From: Ferruginibacter sp.
Lineage (GTDB): Bacteria > Bacteroidota > Bacteroidia > Chitinophagales > Chitinophagaceae
Direction: 5' to 3'
Assembly: GCA_017983695.1 (NCBI GenBank)
Contig: JAGOAX010000001.1
Coordinates: 124,001-188,000, forward strand
DNA: 64,000 bases
The notes under the pieces are model-generated. The model saw only the letters and a program-made list of their open reading frames with translations, searched no databases and was not told the DNA's origin. This document shows, piece after piece, positions 8,827-18,276 of this stretch (positions are counted from its first letter, which is position 1; each line of letters starts with the position of its first letter). Both the position numbers and the translations under genes were made by a program.

Positions 8827-10080
8827 TTGATATTTACACCTGCACATATTCTTTTAAAGGAAAAAGAAAAATTTGAAGCCCTTTTTCAGTATGCGTCAAT
8901 GGGCATACTCGTGATAAATGATAAATCAGAAATTATGCTGGCCAATAATTTCCTGTTATCGCAATTTGGTTATGCCGATAATACGGAACTTGTTGGCAAA
9001 GGTGTAGACACCCTTATTCCCTCCAGGTACCATCATAAACATGATCAACATTTAAGCAACTACAATAAAAAGCCTGAGCGCAGACCAATGGGTATTGGTA
9101 AAGATCTTTTTGGAATAAAAAAAGATGGCACTGAATTTCCTGTAGAAATAAGCCTTAGCCATTATGGTGCTGATGAAGGCAATTTTGCTATTGCATTTGT
9201 AATTGACATTACCAAACGAAAAGAAATTGAAAATGCAGTTATCCAGCAAAAAGAACAATTGGCCGATATCAATTTAAAAATTGAGGAGTTAAATAACGAC
9301 CTGGAGCTAAAAGTGGAACTGCGTACCAAACAATTACAGGAAACCCTGAAACAATTACAGCAATCAAAAGAAGAATTAACAAAGGCACTGAGTAAGGAAA
9401 AAGAGTTGAGTGACCTGAAGAGCCGTTTTGTTTCTATGGCCTCTCATGAATTCCGTACTCCCCTAAGCACCATTCTTTCCTCAGCCTCATTAGTAGCAAA
9501 ATATACCGAAACCGAACAGCAGGAAAACAGGGACAAACATATTCAAAGAATAAAGACTTCGGTAAACAATCTTACTGATCTGCTGAATGAATTTTTATCG
9601 ATTGGTAAAATTGAAGATGGAAAAATTGTAAGCCATTTTCAGGAATTCAATATAAAAGAATTACTGACCGGTATTTGCAACGAAATGCAAAGCCTTGCAA
9701 AAACTGGCCAGCAAATAGTGCTTACAAATAAAGGATCCGAAACTGTTTCTCTTGACCCATCTTTATTAAGGAATGCTGTACTTAACTTGCTTTCCAATGC
9801 CATAAAATTTTCTCCCGAAGGGGGAATTATTTCTATTACCTGCGCCGTTACTAAAACGGAAATAAATATTGTTGTAAAAGACAGCGGTATTGGCATTTCT
9901 AAAGATGACCAGCAACATTTGTTTGAACGGTTTTTCCGGGGCACCAATGCCACCAATATACAGGGAACCGGCCTGGGCCTGCATATTGTAAGTAAATACA
10001 TAGAATTGATGGATGGCCAGATTTCTTTTAAGAGCGAATTGGAAAAAGGAACGGAATTTATTATTACATTTAAAGCCTGA
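8827..10080 (+). CDS. PAS-domain sensor histidine kinase
   Basis: 417 aa with no membrane span, so probably cytoplasmic. PAS domain at about 15-130 (ending in AFVIDITKRKE), a coiled-coil linker at 135-195, HisKA with phospho-acceptor His207 in SMASHEFRTPL, then HATPase with the N box (LLSNAIKFSPEGG), DSGIGIS and GTGLGL. The start is a TTG at 8827; upstream in frame there is a TAA at 8803 and no ATG, so TTG is the only reasonable common start. A receiver-CRP fusion gene follows after 34 bp and is its likely partner. The PAS domain may sense redox or oxygen, but its ligand cannot be read from the sequence. Confidence 0.9.
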   Translation: MIFTPAHILLKEKEKFEALFQYASMGILVINDKSEIMLANNFLLSQFGYADNTELVGKGVDTLIPSRYHHKHDQHLSNYNKKPERRPMGIGKDLFGIKKDGTEFPVEISLSHYGADEGNFAIAFVIDITKRKEIENAVIQQKEQLADINLKIEELNNDLELKVELRTKQLQETLKQLQQSKEELTKALSKEKELSDLKSRFVSMASHEFRTPLSTILSSASLVAKYTETEQQENRDKHIQRIKTSVNNLTDLLNEFLSIGKIEDGKIVSHFQEFNIKELLTGICNEMQSLAKTGQQIVLTNKGSETVSLDPSLLRNAVLNLLSNAIKFSPEGGIISITCAVTKTEINIVVKDSGIGISKDDQQHLFERFFRGTNATNIQGTGLGLHIVSKYIELMDGQISFKSELEKGTEFIITFKA

Positions 10081-10114
10081 TAACCTTATTGCTTATAAAC
10101 AACACTATTCTATT

Positions 10115-11173
10115 ATGAAGCATTTACTGCTGATTGAAGACAATGAAGAGATAAGAGAAAACACTGCGGAGATACTGCAACTTGCCGGCTATTCAGTGGC
10201 TACCGCCGAAAACGGAAAAAAAGGCATTGAACTGGCTATGCAAAAAAAGCCTGACGTAATAATCTGTGATGTAATGATGCCGGTACTGGATGGCTATGGT
10301 GTACTGCATCTTATTCATAAAAATGATGACCTGGCCGGTATACCTTTTATTTTTTTAACTGCTAAAGCAGAGCGTGGCGATTTTAGAAAAGGGATGGAAA
10401 TGGGTGCTGATGATTATATAACCAAACCTTTTGATGATATAGAATTATTAAATGCCATTGAAAGCAGGTTACGTAAAACAGAATTATTAAAAAAAGAATA
10501 CCAATCCAATGCAGCTGGTATGCAGCAAATGCTGAATGAATTCAGTGGGAAAGATGCACTGCAACAGCTTACCGAAAACGGCAACATAAACCATTATAAA
10601 AAGAAACAGATTGTTTATACCGAGGGCAACCACCCGGTACGCTTGTTTTATATAGAAAAGGGAAGAATAAAAACCTTCAAAACAAACGAGGATGGTAAAG
10701 AATTGACAGTAGGACTTTTTAACGAAGGTGATTTTTTTGGCTATACAGCACTATTGGAGGAAACTATTTATAAGGAAAATGCTGAAGCCATAGAAGATGC
10801 AGAGCTTACTGTTATTGCTAAAGAAGATTTTGAAAAACTGATCTTCTCCAACCTGGAAGTACAAAGAAAATTTATTAAGCTGCTGGCAAAAAATGTTTCG
10901 GAAAGAGAGGAACATTTACTTGCCATCGCCTATAATTCATTAAGAAAAAGGGTGGCTGATGCATTACTGATGCTGCAGCAAAAATATAAAAAGGAAACCG
11001 ACATCCATTTTTCTATTCAGATTTCAAGGGAAGACCTGGCCAATATAGCCGGCACGGCAACAGAGTCGCTGATACGTACACTCAGCGATTTTAAAAGCGA
11101 AAAGCTGATAGAAATTAATGGCGGTACAATATCAATATTAAATGAAAAAAAACTGTCTTCATTATTTAATTAA
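10115..11173 (+). CDS. Response regulator fused to a CRP/FNR-type DNA-binding module
   Basis: 352 aa from the ATG at 10115; a longer in-frame ORF starts inside the kinase gene but the receiver domain begins at this Met. Residues 1-120 are a receiver with Asp52 (ICDVMMPVLDG). Residues about 160-285 are a cyclic-nucleotide-binding fold. Residues 304-325 are the CRP/FNR helix-turn-helix, with recognition helix GTATESLIRTLSDF. The Glu-x3-Arg spacing (E and R in TESLIR) matches the DNA-contacting pair of FNR and CRP, consistent with TGA/TCA half-sites. There are no N-terminal Fe-S cysteines as in true FNR; input is presumably phosphorylation. It is a candidate regulator of the 22-bp-spaced palindromes in front of the cco and usp operons. 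Confidence 0.9.
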   Translation: MKHLLLIEDNEEIRENTAEILQLAGYSVATAENGKKGIELAMQKKPDVIICDVMMPVLDGYGVLHLIHKNDDLAGIPFIFLTAKAERGDFRKGMEMGADDYITKPFDDIELLNAIESRLRKTELLKKEYQSNAAGMQQMLNEFSGKDALQQLTENGNINHYKKKQIVYTEGNHPVRLFYIEKGRIKTFKTNEDGKELTVGLFNEGDFFGYTALLEETIYKENAEAIEDAELTVIAKEDFEKLIFSNLEVQRKFIKLLAKNVSEREEHLLAIAYNSLRKRVADALLMLQQKYKKETDIHFSIQISREDLANIAGTATESLIRTLSDFKSEKLIEINGGTISILNEKKLSSLFN

Positions 11174-11181
11174 CTGCACAG

Positions 11182-11586
11182 CTATTGCAATACCGAAAGA
11201 ACATATTTATTGAATTCATTTTTTAGTTGTGTAAAATTCTTTTCTAAAAATTCCATCTCGTTCCTGAGTTTATTGTGCCTGCTTTCTGTTTTTTTATCGG
11301 GATTAATTTTAAGTACTTTCATTTCACGGACACACTGTTCCTGCATTTCATGTACATCATGATTGAGCTCATCAATAAATTCATCTTTAATAATGAACTG
11401 GTTTTGAAAATGCTCGGCATAGGCTAAAAAATCCCTGTCCGTTTTTTTATCCACCACCTGCGACAGGCGTGTTTTAAGGAATGCATTTTCCTGTTTAAAG
11501 AAATCAAGCATCCGCTCCCATGTAAGATATTCATGGCGGTAATGCTCTAATCTTGATAAGTTATTATTGACCATATTAACAAACAA
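11182..11586 (-). CDS. Small coiled-coil protein, convergent with the CRP-type regulator
   Basis: 134 aa, soluble, rich in Glu/Lys/Gln/Asn with long heptad-like helices and no signal peptide or membrane span. It ends only 8 bp from the stop of the receiver-CRP gene. It has the same length and general layout as the protein at 21083-21481, including a shared C-terminal pattern LKxxFxxYxxS, so the two are probably distant paralogues placed at either end of the cbb3 gene group. Family and function are unknown to me. A second Met at residue 5 is an alternative start. Confidence 0.7.
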   Translation of the reverse strand: MFVNMVNNNLSRLEHYRHEYLTWERMLDFFKQENAFLKTRLSQVVDKKTDRDFLAYAEHFQNQFIIKDEFIDELNHDVHEMQEQCVREMKVLKINPDKKTESRHNKLRNEMEFLEKNFTQLKNEFNKYVLSVLQ

Positions 11587-11657
11587 CGGTTATTATTATG
11601 CCTGCTTATTTTAAATAATTTTTTTGTTCCATTCCTTTATCACCAATGTATGGTAGT

Positions 11658-12380
11658 TTATTTTTTTTCGGGCATTGCAATACAGTTTTGCATTACCTTT
11701 TCGCCTTTTGCTACTTTAGGGCTCACATAGGGTATTCCCAGCCCCATTCCTCTTAATATAAGCAGGCATGCCATCAGCATCATCATATAAGGATATGCTT
11801 TGCGGATTTTTTGACGAATGCTGATGCTTACATAATTGCCAAAAAATGTAACACTCCACATTATTGGCAATGTACCCAAACCAAAAAATGCCATAAAGAA
11901 TATACTGCTTGCAATATCCCCTGTTGCCACTGCACCTGCGGCTGCCATATATACCAACCCACAAGGCAGCAGTCCATTCAATAATCCTATAGAAAATAAA
12001 GAGGAAGAATTTTTCTTAAAAAACAGCCGCCCCAACGACGAACGTAATTGTTCAAAAAAAATCAGTACAAAATTTTTCTTCTTAAAACCTGTAATGTGTT
12101 TAGGCAAAACAATAAAAAGAATAATTATTACCCCCAGTATTACCGATAACCACTGCTGGAAGCCAAACAATGCAAAGCTTTTACCTATAACACCAAACAC
12201 CAAACCAAACATGGAATAGGTAACAATACGACCGGTATTATACAACAAGGCTCCCGAAAATTTAGACCAGAAGCTGTCATTATTTATTGGTAACGACAAA
12301 GCCAATGGCCCACACATACCTACGCAGTGAAAGCTCCCTATTAAGCCCATAGTAAATGCAGCAATTATTAATTGAAACAT
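11658..12380 (-). CDS. TauE/SafE-DsbD-like membrane protein of the cbb3 cluster
   Basis: 240 aa with about six hydrophobic spans. The N-terminal signature GSFHCVGMCGPLALSLP (about 15-31), with paired cysteines and histidine, is that of the DsbD_2/UreH-like group often named sulfite exporter TauE/SafE family. In many genomes this protein sits in cco/fix assembly clusters and is suspected to help copper or cytochrome maturation. The last gene of the ccoS-NO-Q-P-G-H series, it follows the 126-aa membrane protein by 3 bp. Real substrate unknown. Confidence 0.8.
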   Translation of the reverse strand: MFQLIIAAFTMGLIGSFHCVGMCGPLALSLPINNDSFWSKFSGALLYNTGRIVTYSMFGLVFGVIGKSFALFGFQQWLSVILGVIIILFIVLPKHITGFKKKNFVLIFFEQLRSSLGRLFFKKNSSSLFSIGLLNGLLPCGLVYMAAAGAVATGDIASSIFFMAFFGLGTLPIMWSVTFFGNYVSISIRQKIRKAYPYMMMLMACLLILRGMGLGIPYVSPKVAKGEKVMQNCIAMPEKK

Positions 12381-12383
12381 CGT

Positions 12384-12764
12384 TTACTTTTTATTTTTTA
12401 GTGCGTTACGCTTTTTAATATGCAAAAGAAATAAGCTGCCCGACACAATAAATGGTATTCCATAAATACACGCTGTTTTTATTTCAGCTTTTGCAAAAAA
12501 CCAGGCCATTAAAATAATTCCGCCAGCAAGCATTATCATGGCACCCTGCCATTCTTTAAACCAGGTAATAAAATATCCGGCTATAGGCAATAATATAAAG
12601 GGTAAAAAAGGAATTAATTCTTCGCCTTCCCCTTTCATTATATCAGGTATACCCTCCCCAATTATAAAAAGAAGAAAAAAACCACATACCAGCAACCCCA
12701 CTGTTTGCGCCAGTATTTTATAGGGTCTTACCCGCTGTGCTTCCTGTTTATGATGATGGCTCAT
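12384..12764 (-). CDS. Small four-span membrane protein in the cbb3 assembly cluster
   Basis: 126 aa with a His-rich start (MSHHHKQ) and four hydrophobic stretches of about 20 residues, ending in a basic tail. Its ATG overlaps the stop of ccoH by four bases (ATGA), and the next gene begins 3 bp after it, so it is translationally coupled within the oxidase assembly operon. I do not recognise a named family. A part in cbb3 assembly or metal handling is inferred from position only. Confidence 0.75.
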   Translation of the reverse strand: MSHHHKQEAQRVRPYKILAQTVGLLVCGFFLLFIIGEGIPDIMKGEGEELIPFLPFILLPIAGYFITWFKEWQGAMIMLAGGIILMAWFFAKAEIKTACIYGIPFIVSGSLFLLHIKKRNALKNKK

Positions 12765-13192
12765 ATAAATATTTTTTGTTCAAAATAATAACTAACACCA
12801 CCTGCCTGCCAGGTAATATGCAACTCAAATTGCCCTTTGCTACGTGCTGTAAGTTGCAATACCAATGGAGCATCCTGTAAACTAAAATCCTGCTTTATAT
12901 CTTTATTCTCGTCCGACGGGCAATACAACACTGCATTTCCGGCAATTGTTTTTCCTGAAAGATCTTTTGGGAAATGTAATAGCACCTGGTTACCTTTTAT
13001 TTCGTACCGTACATTTTCAGACAATGCGTTGGCATTTTCGGTTGCATTAATATCGTCCTGGTATTTTAATTCCTTTGCATAATAATCAGTAGTAACCAAA
13101 TCCATTTTCTGGCTTGATGATTTGAATACCATGAACATAATACCTGCAACAAAAACGCCGTAAACAACAAGTATTTTATATCCCCAGTTCAT
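12761..13192 (-). CDS. ccoH: FixH/CcoH family oxidase assembly protein
   Basis: 143 aa with one N-terminal membrane anchor (about 5-25) and a periplasmic beta-rich domain, as in FixH. The segment MDLVTTDYYAKELKYQDDIN just after the helix is typical (FixH members have a DYYxxxLxYQ motif). It is 12 bp after ccoG. CcoH is needed for stable assembly of cbb3-type oxidase. The overlap with the next gene supports the start and stop given. Confidence 0.88.
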   Translation of the reverse strand: MNWGYKILVVYGVFVAGIMFMVFKSSSQKMDLVTTDYYAKELKYQDDINATENANALSENVRYEIKGNQVLLHFPKDLSGKTIAGNAVLYCPSDENKDIKQDFSLQDAPLVLQLTARSKGQFELHITWQAGGVSYYFEQKIFI

Positions 13193-13204
13193 AAAAAATA
13201 TTTA

Positions 13205-14692
13205 TCAGTTATAAATTTCTGGCCCAATAAACTTGGCCATAATGGTTTTAATTTTTTCTCCATTTGCATACATACCAATCTGTAATTCAGTTTTCCAGCT
13301 TTTAATCTCACTCTTGTTTAACTTAATAAAAAACTGCAGATGAGAATAATCTTCTTTTTTTACAACCATTTCGCTGCTGCCCACATATTCAATCTCGCCA
13401 TTTATATTTTCCAGTTTTAATGTAAATGGAATATCCTCATGTGTTTTATTTGCCAGCTTTAAATTGTAAAGGTTACTGATACGTCCGTCGGGTAAAGTGG
13501 TGTAAGTCATTCCTGCGGTACGCATTAACCTGGCATCAAGGTCTGTACGGCTTACTAACAAAAAAACCAATAATGACAACAGTAAACTAAGTACTGCTGT
13601 ATATGCTTTTATCCTTGCAGTAAATTTTAATTTTACCCCTTTTGTAATGCTGTTTTCCGATGCATACCTGATCAAACCTTTAGGCTTATCAATGCTTGTC
13701 ATAATTGCATCGCAGGCATCAATGCAGGCAGTACAATTCACACATTCCAGCTGCGTACCATTTCTTATATCAATACCTGTGGGGCAAACACGTACACAGG
13801 CTACGCAATCAATACAATCTCCTTGTGGAAGAGGTTTTATTGCTTCAAATTTTGCAGCTATGCTTTTGCAGGCACCATCTTCTTTGCAGTCCACACATTT
13901 GCAATCATGATCGTCTTTCTTCTTCAGCTTCCCTCTTGGTTCACCTCGCAGGCGATCGTATGCCACTACAATTGAGTTTTTATCCAGCAATACTCCCTGC
14001 AACCTTCCATAAGGGCAAACCACAATACAGGCCTGCTCCCTGAACCACCAATACACAAAGAAAAATACAGTGGTGAAAATCAGCAGTGCTATTAATGTTC
14101 CGATATGCCCGCCAGGGTTTTGCACATAACCCAATAGCTGATCCATGCTGATGAGATAAGCCAGAAAAAAATTAGCAATGATAAAAGATATCACAAAAAA
14201 AACAATGAACTTAAATACTCTTTTCCATACTTTTTTCCCAGCCCATGGCATTGCTCTTAATTGCTTCTGCTGTGCAGCATCGCCATCTATCCAATATTCA
14301 ATTTTACGAAAAACCATTTCCATAAAAATGGTTTGAGGGCATGCCCACCCACAAAAAATACGGCCAAACACCACCGTAAATAAAACAACAAAAACCACAA
14401 ACGTAAGCATGGCAATACCAAAAATGAAAAAATCCTGTGGCCAGAATACCATACCGAAAATGATGAACTTACGGTCAAGCACATTTAGCATAAATAGCGG
14501 CTCCCCGTATACTTTAATAAAAGGAAGCGTAAAAAAAACAACCAGATAAAATATACTGAACCATGTACGTAAATTGTACAGCCGCCCTTTTGGCTTTTTA
14601 GGGTTAATAAAATTCCTGCTGCCCTCTTTGGTTATGGTAGCAACGGAATCCCTGAAACTTCCTTTCTTATCCTGTACAATAGTTTCTTCCAT
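13205..14692 (-). CDS. ccoG: cbb3 oxidase accessory protein CcoG (FixG/RdxA), Fe-S membrane protein
   Basis: 495 aa membrane ferredoxin-like protein. It has several N-terminal spans with CGWACPQTIFME and CIVVCPYGRLQ, then a two-cluster ferredoxin region (CIDCVACVRVCPTGIDI and CVNCTACIDACD at about 290-335), and a C-terminal Ig-like domain typical of FixG. An extra cysteine group (CKCVDCKEDGACK) precedes the ferredoxin region. CcoG has been linked to Cu(II) reduction during cbb3 copper loading. It lies 18 bp after ccoP. Confidence 0.95.
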   Translation of the reverse strand: MEETIVQDKKGSFRDSVATITKEGSRNFINPKKPKGRLYNLRTWFSIFYLVVFFTLPFIKVYGEPLFMLNVLDRKFIIFGMVFWPQDFFIFGIAMLTFVVFVVLFTVVFGRIFCGWACPQTIFMEMVFRKIEYWIDGDAAQQKQLRAMPWAGKKVWKRVFKFIVFFVISFIIANFFLAYLISMDQLLGYVQNPGGHIGTLIALLIFTTVFFFVYWWFREQACIVVCPYGRLQGVLLDKNSIVVAYDRLRGEPRGKLKKKDDHDCKCVDCKEDGACKSIAAKFEAIKPLPQGDCIDCVACVRVCPTGIDIRNGTQLECVNCTACIDACDAIMTSIDKPKGLIRYASENSITKGVKLKFTARIKAYTAVLSLLLSLLVFLLVSRTDLDARLMRTAGMTYTTLPDGRISNLYNLKLANKTHEDIPFTLKLENINGEIEYVGSSEMVVKKEDYSHLQFFIKLNKSEIKSWKTELQIGMYANGEKIKTIMAKFIGPEIYN

Positions 14693-14710
14693 TTAAATCT
14701 GGTCTTAAGT

Positions 14711-15922
14711 TTATTTTTTTACCGAATCTTTTTTATCAATTGCCACTATTTTTTTTGATGCTGCTGTATCTTTTATTACTGTCTTTGAAGAATCTGCAGT
14801 TGCCGGCACAACAGTTTCAGTATACAATTCTCCCTGCGCTGGTTTTGCGTTTGGCGGGTTGGTACCACGCATTAATTTAATATAACTTGCCAAGTGGCTC
14901 ATTTCTTTAGGAGAAAAATCATTCGCCCAGGATTGCATGCCTTTGTCCGGATATCCAACTTTAATGGTATTATAAATATCGTTTAGCGATCCTTTATGCA
15001 GCCAGTAATCATCCGTAAGGTTTGGCCCTGCACCACCTTCACCAAGTTTCCCATGGCAGGCCCAGCATTTAGCATTAAAAATTTCTTTTGCACTGGCTAA
15101 TCCGGCTGCATCTGCCATTGGAACATTGTTTTCATCAATCCTGTCTTTATTAGTGGCTTCAAAAATTTCTTTTTCAACCCTTGCCTGTTCCATTTCTGCA
15201 GCATATTCCTGCGTTGGGTTTTTACCATTGCCAAAACCATGAAAGTTAAATATGTAAACAAATGCCACCACTATGGTAATATAAAATCCGTATTTCCACC
15301 ATGGTGGTAAAGCATTATCCAACTCCTTTATGCCATCATAATCATGATCCAGCATTACATCAGCTTCTTTTTCTACAGGAATTGCTTTGGTGAATATTTT
15401 TTTATCGAGGCCAGACCACCATTCAAGTATTGCAGATTTTTTTGCTCCTGCCAATTCTTTTTGCGGCAGTAATTCGCTGTATATTCTGCGGATTGAAAAT
15501 GCTAAAAACAGAATAGCAATTACCTCCACTCCAATTACTGTTACAAACATGTAAAATGTAGTAGAAGAAAGGCCACCATAATTTGGCAACTCTTGTACTG
15601 CTGCCTGCGCTGCATCCTGTGCAGATGCAAACTGTGCTGCAAACAGCAAAGTAATAATCATTACAAGCGGTAATGTTTTAGAGGCATTTTTATTTTTTTC
15701 CAATACCTGCCTGCTTAATACTACCAATACCTGTCCCAATCCCCAGATAACAAAGGCTAACACAATGGTCATTACTACTAAAAGTGTAGCCAGTTGATTA
15801 TAACCTGATGTAACTGTTTGCGGAGCTGTTGCAGGAGCATTTTGAGCTATTGCAGTTGTTATTACAAATAAGGCTGTAAATACCAGGGCAATTTTTTTCT
15901 TTATTAAATGAATAAAACGCAT
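14711..15922 (-). CDS. ccoP: cbb3-type cytochrome c oxidase subunit III (CcoP), mono-haem form
   Basis: 403 aa. It starts with a signal-like helix (FTALFVITTAIAQ), then three further hydrophobic spans including an IWGLGQVLVVLSRQ segment, then a periplasmic cytochrome c domain with one haem site CWACH (286-290) and a likely axial Met at 329 (KGMQSW). Proteobacterial CcoP normally has two haems; only one CxxCH is present here. A Thr/Ser/Lys-rich tail follows. Genes ccoQ (11 bp upstream) and ccoG (18 bp downstream) are in the same operon. Confidence 0.93.
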   Translation of the reverse strand: MRFIHLIKKKIALVFTALFVITTAIAQNAPATAPQTVTSGYNQLATLLVVMTIVLAFVIWGLGQVLVVLSRQVLEKNKNASKTLPLVMIITLLFAAQFASAQDAAQAAVQELPNYGGLSSTTFYMFVTVIGVEVIAILFLAFSIRRIYSELLPQKELAGAKKSAILEWWSGLDKKIFTKAIPVEKEADVMLDHDYDGIKELDNALPPWWKYGFYITIVVAFVYIFNFHGFGNGKNPTQEYAAEMEQARVEKEIFEATNKDRIDENNVPMADAAGLASAKEIFNAKCWACHGKLGEGGAGPNLTDDYWLHKGSLNDIYNTIKVGYPDKGMQSWANDFSPKEMSHLASYIKLMRGTNPPNAKPAQGELYTETVVPATADSSKTVIKDTAASKKIVAIDKKDSVKK

Positions 15923-15933
15923 ATTGATTTAAT

Positions 15934-16125
15934 TTATAAGTTTGAGTTAGTCAGTTCATCTTTTTCAAAAGGAATATTTGATAATTCTGTTATCCTTTCT
16001 TTTCTCATTTTTTTTACCACTACCAAAAGCACAATAAAAAAGATGAGGAAAATAAACAATGATATCATGGGATAGATATTCGCATTGGTCATTGTTTCTG
16101 CGTATTGCTTTATGAATTTATACAT
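15934..16125 (-). CDS. ccoQ: CcoQ/FixQ-like small oxidase subunit
   Basis: 63 aa with one membrane helix (about 20-41) followed by a charged tail (KKMRKERITEL). Its place between ccoNO (3 bp) and ccoP (11 bp) and its shape match CcoQ, which stabilises the cbb3 complex. Sequence conservation in this family is weak, so position carries most of the weight. Confidence 0.82.
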   Translation of the reverse strand: MYKFIKQYAETMTNANIYPMISLFIFLIFFIVLLVVVKKMRKERITELSNIPFEKDELTNSNL

Positions 16126-16128
16126 GGT

Positions 16129-18273
16129 TTATCTGTTTGTAGTGGCTGTTTTATTTTTACTGATATCGGTACCTAAGCGTTGCATATAAGCGATAAGAGC
16201 AATCACTTCTTTTTTAGGAGAAATTTTAATGGGCTGAGGATCGTTTGCCAGGTCGTCTGCAATTTGCTGCGATTGTTTTACCAGGTCAGCAACGGCATTT
16301 TTCTCATACCCTTTTTCGTAGGGCACACCAAGTGTTCTCATCGCATTAATTTTTGCTTCGGTGTTGGAAATATCCAGGTCATTTTCCAGCATAAATGGAT
16401 ACGCAGGCATAACAGAACCTAAACTCATAGAAGATGGCTCACGGAAATGACGGAAATGCCAGCCATTGGTTTTTTTGAGGTTACCTGTTCCTTCTCTTGC
16501 CAAATCGGGTCCGGTACGTTTACTACCCCATTGAAATGGATGATCGTAAATAAATTCTCCTGCTTTGGAATATTCTCCATAACGCACCGTTTCACTTCTA
16601 AAAGGTCGTATCATTTGAGAGTGGCATACATAACAACCCTCTCTTACATAAATATCCCTGCCCTCAAGCTCTAATGGCGTATATGGTTTTACACTTGTAA
16701 TAGTAGGTACATTTTCTTTTATTAAAAAAGTAGGTACCAATTCTATTATACCGCCAATCAATATTACCACCAAACTTAAAATCATAAACTGTACAGGTCT
16801 TCTTTCAATCCACCTGTGCCAGTGTTCGCCTTCGTGTTTTACATATTCTTTTTGTAATGGCGCTGCCTCAGCTGCTTCGTTAGCAACCAGTTTTCCTGCT
16901 TTTACAGTTTTGTAAAGATTATACACCATAATACACACACCCAACAGGTACATGGTTCCTCCAATAGAACGCATAGTGTAAAACGGTTTCATGTAAGTAA
17001 CTGTTTCTAAAAAAGTATATTTCAACTGGCCTGCTTCAGTAAATTGTTTCCACATAGAGCTTTGCTGAAAACCTGCCCAGTACATTGGAATGGCCCAGAA
17101 CAAAATACCCAGCGTACCTAACCAAAAATGATTGTTGGCTAATTTTTTTGAATACAGGTCGGTTCTAAATATTCTTGGAATAAGCCAGTACAACACACCA
17201 AAGGTTAACATACCATTCCAACCTAAAGCACCTACATGCACGTGAGCAACAATCCAATCGGTATAGTGTGCAATTGCACTAACATTTTTTAATGACAACA
17301 TTGGCCCTTCAAATGTGGCCATACCATAAGCGGTAACTGCCACCACCATAAATTTTAAAATCACATCATCACGTACCCTGTCCCATGCGCCACGCAGTGT
17401 AAGCAATCCATTTATCATACCACCCCAGCTGGGGAAGATGAGCATAAATGAAAAAACAACACCCAGCGATTGTGCCCAGTTAGGCAATGCGGTATATAAT
17501 AAATGGTGAGGTCCTGCCCAGATGTATAAAAATATCAGGGCCCAAAAGTGAATAATAGAAAGTCGGTAAGAGTAAACAGGGCGGTTGGCCGCTTTTGGCA
17601 TAAAGTAATACATCAAGCCTAAGTACGGCGTTGTTAAAAAGAAAGCCACAGCATTATGGCCATACCACCATTGCACCAGTGCATCCTGTACACCTGAGTA
17701 CCAGCTGTAACTTTTTAACCAGGTATAAGGCAGTTCTCCCGAACGTACAATATGTAATACTGCTACGGTAACAAATGTGGCTATATAAAACCAGATAGCT
17801 ACATACAAATGTTTTTCCCTGCGTTTAATAATTGTACCAAACATGTTCCAGCCAAAAACCACCCAGATAATGGTAATGGCTAAATCTATTGGCCAAATCA
17901 ACTCTGCATATTCGGCACCATTGGTAAGCCCTATTGGTAATGTAATTGCGGCAGCAACAATTATCAGTTGCCAGCCCCAAAAATGTATATTGCTCAGTTT
18001 ATCGCTGAACATCCTTGCTTTACACAACCGCTGCAAAGAATAATATACACCCATAAAAAGGCCATTACCCACAAATGCAAAAATTACGGCATTGGTATGT
18101 AATGGGCGTAACCTGCCAAAAGAAAAATACTGGGTAATGTTAAGCGCCGCAGGAAACACTAATTGAAGTGCCACCCAAAGGCCAACTAACATACCTACAG
18201 CGCCCCATATAACGGTGGCATAGGCAAAGTTTCTAACGATCTTGTTATCGTAATAAAATTTTTCTACCTGCAT
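16129..18273 (-). CDS. ccoNO: Fused cbb3-type cytochrome c oxidase subunits I and II (CcoN-CcoO)
   Basis: 714 aa fusion. Residues 1 to about 480 are the twelve-span catalytic subunit CcoN, with haem/CuB histidines in HTNAVIFAFVGN, GHNAVAFFLTTP, AGPHHLLYTALPNW and HVHVGALGWNG. After a linker, one more span (about 495-515) and a mono-haem cytochrome domain with CYVCH (547-551) correspond to CcoO. The fusion is normal in Bacteroidota. This is the high-affinity terminal oxidase used at low oxygen. It follows ccoS by 3 bp and is driven by the promoter at 18491-18555. Confidence 0.96.
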   Translation of the reverse strand: MQVEKFYYDNKIVRNFAYATVIWGAVGMLVGLWVALQLVFPAALNITQYFSFGRLRPLHTNAVIFAFVGNGLFMGVYYSLQRLCKARMFSDKLSNIHFWGWQLIIVAAAITLPIGLTNGAEYAELIWPIDLAITIIWVVFGWNMFGTIIKRREKHLYVAIWFYIATFVTVAVLHIVRSGELPYTWLKSYSWYSGVQDALVQWWYGHNAVAFFLTTPYLGLMYYFMPKAANRPVYSYRLSIIHFWALIFLYIWAGPHHLLYTALPNWAQSLGVVFSFMLIFPSWGGMINGLLTLRGAWDRVRDDVILKFMVVAVTAYGMATFEGPMLSLKNVSAIAHYTDWIVAHVHVGALGWNGMLTFGVLYWLIPRIFRTDLYSKKLANNHFWLGTLGILFWAIPMYWAGFQQSSMWKQFTEAGQLKYTFLETVTYMKPFYTMRSIGGTMYLLGVCIMVYNLYKTVKAGKLVANEAAEAAPLQKEYVKHEGEHWHRWIERRPVQFMILSLVVILIGGIIELVPTFLIKENVPTITSVKPYTPLELEGRDIYVREGCYVCHSQMIRPFRSETVRYGEYSKAGEFIYDHPFQWGSKRTGPDLAREGTGNLKKTNGWHFRHFREPSSMSLGSVMPAYPFMLENDLDISNTEAKINAMRTLGVPYEKGYEKNAVADLVKQSQQIADDLANDPQPIKISPKKEVIALIAYMQRLGTDISKNKTATTNR

Positions 18274-18276
18274 AGT

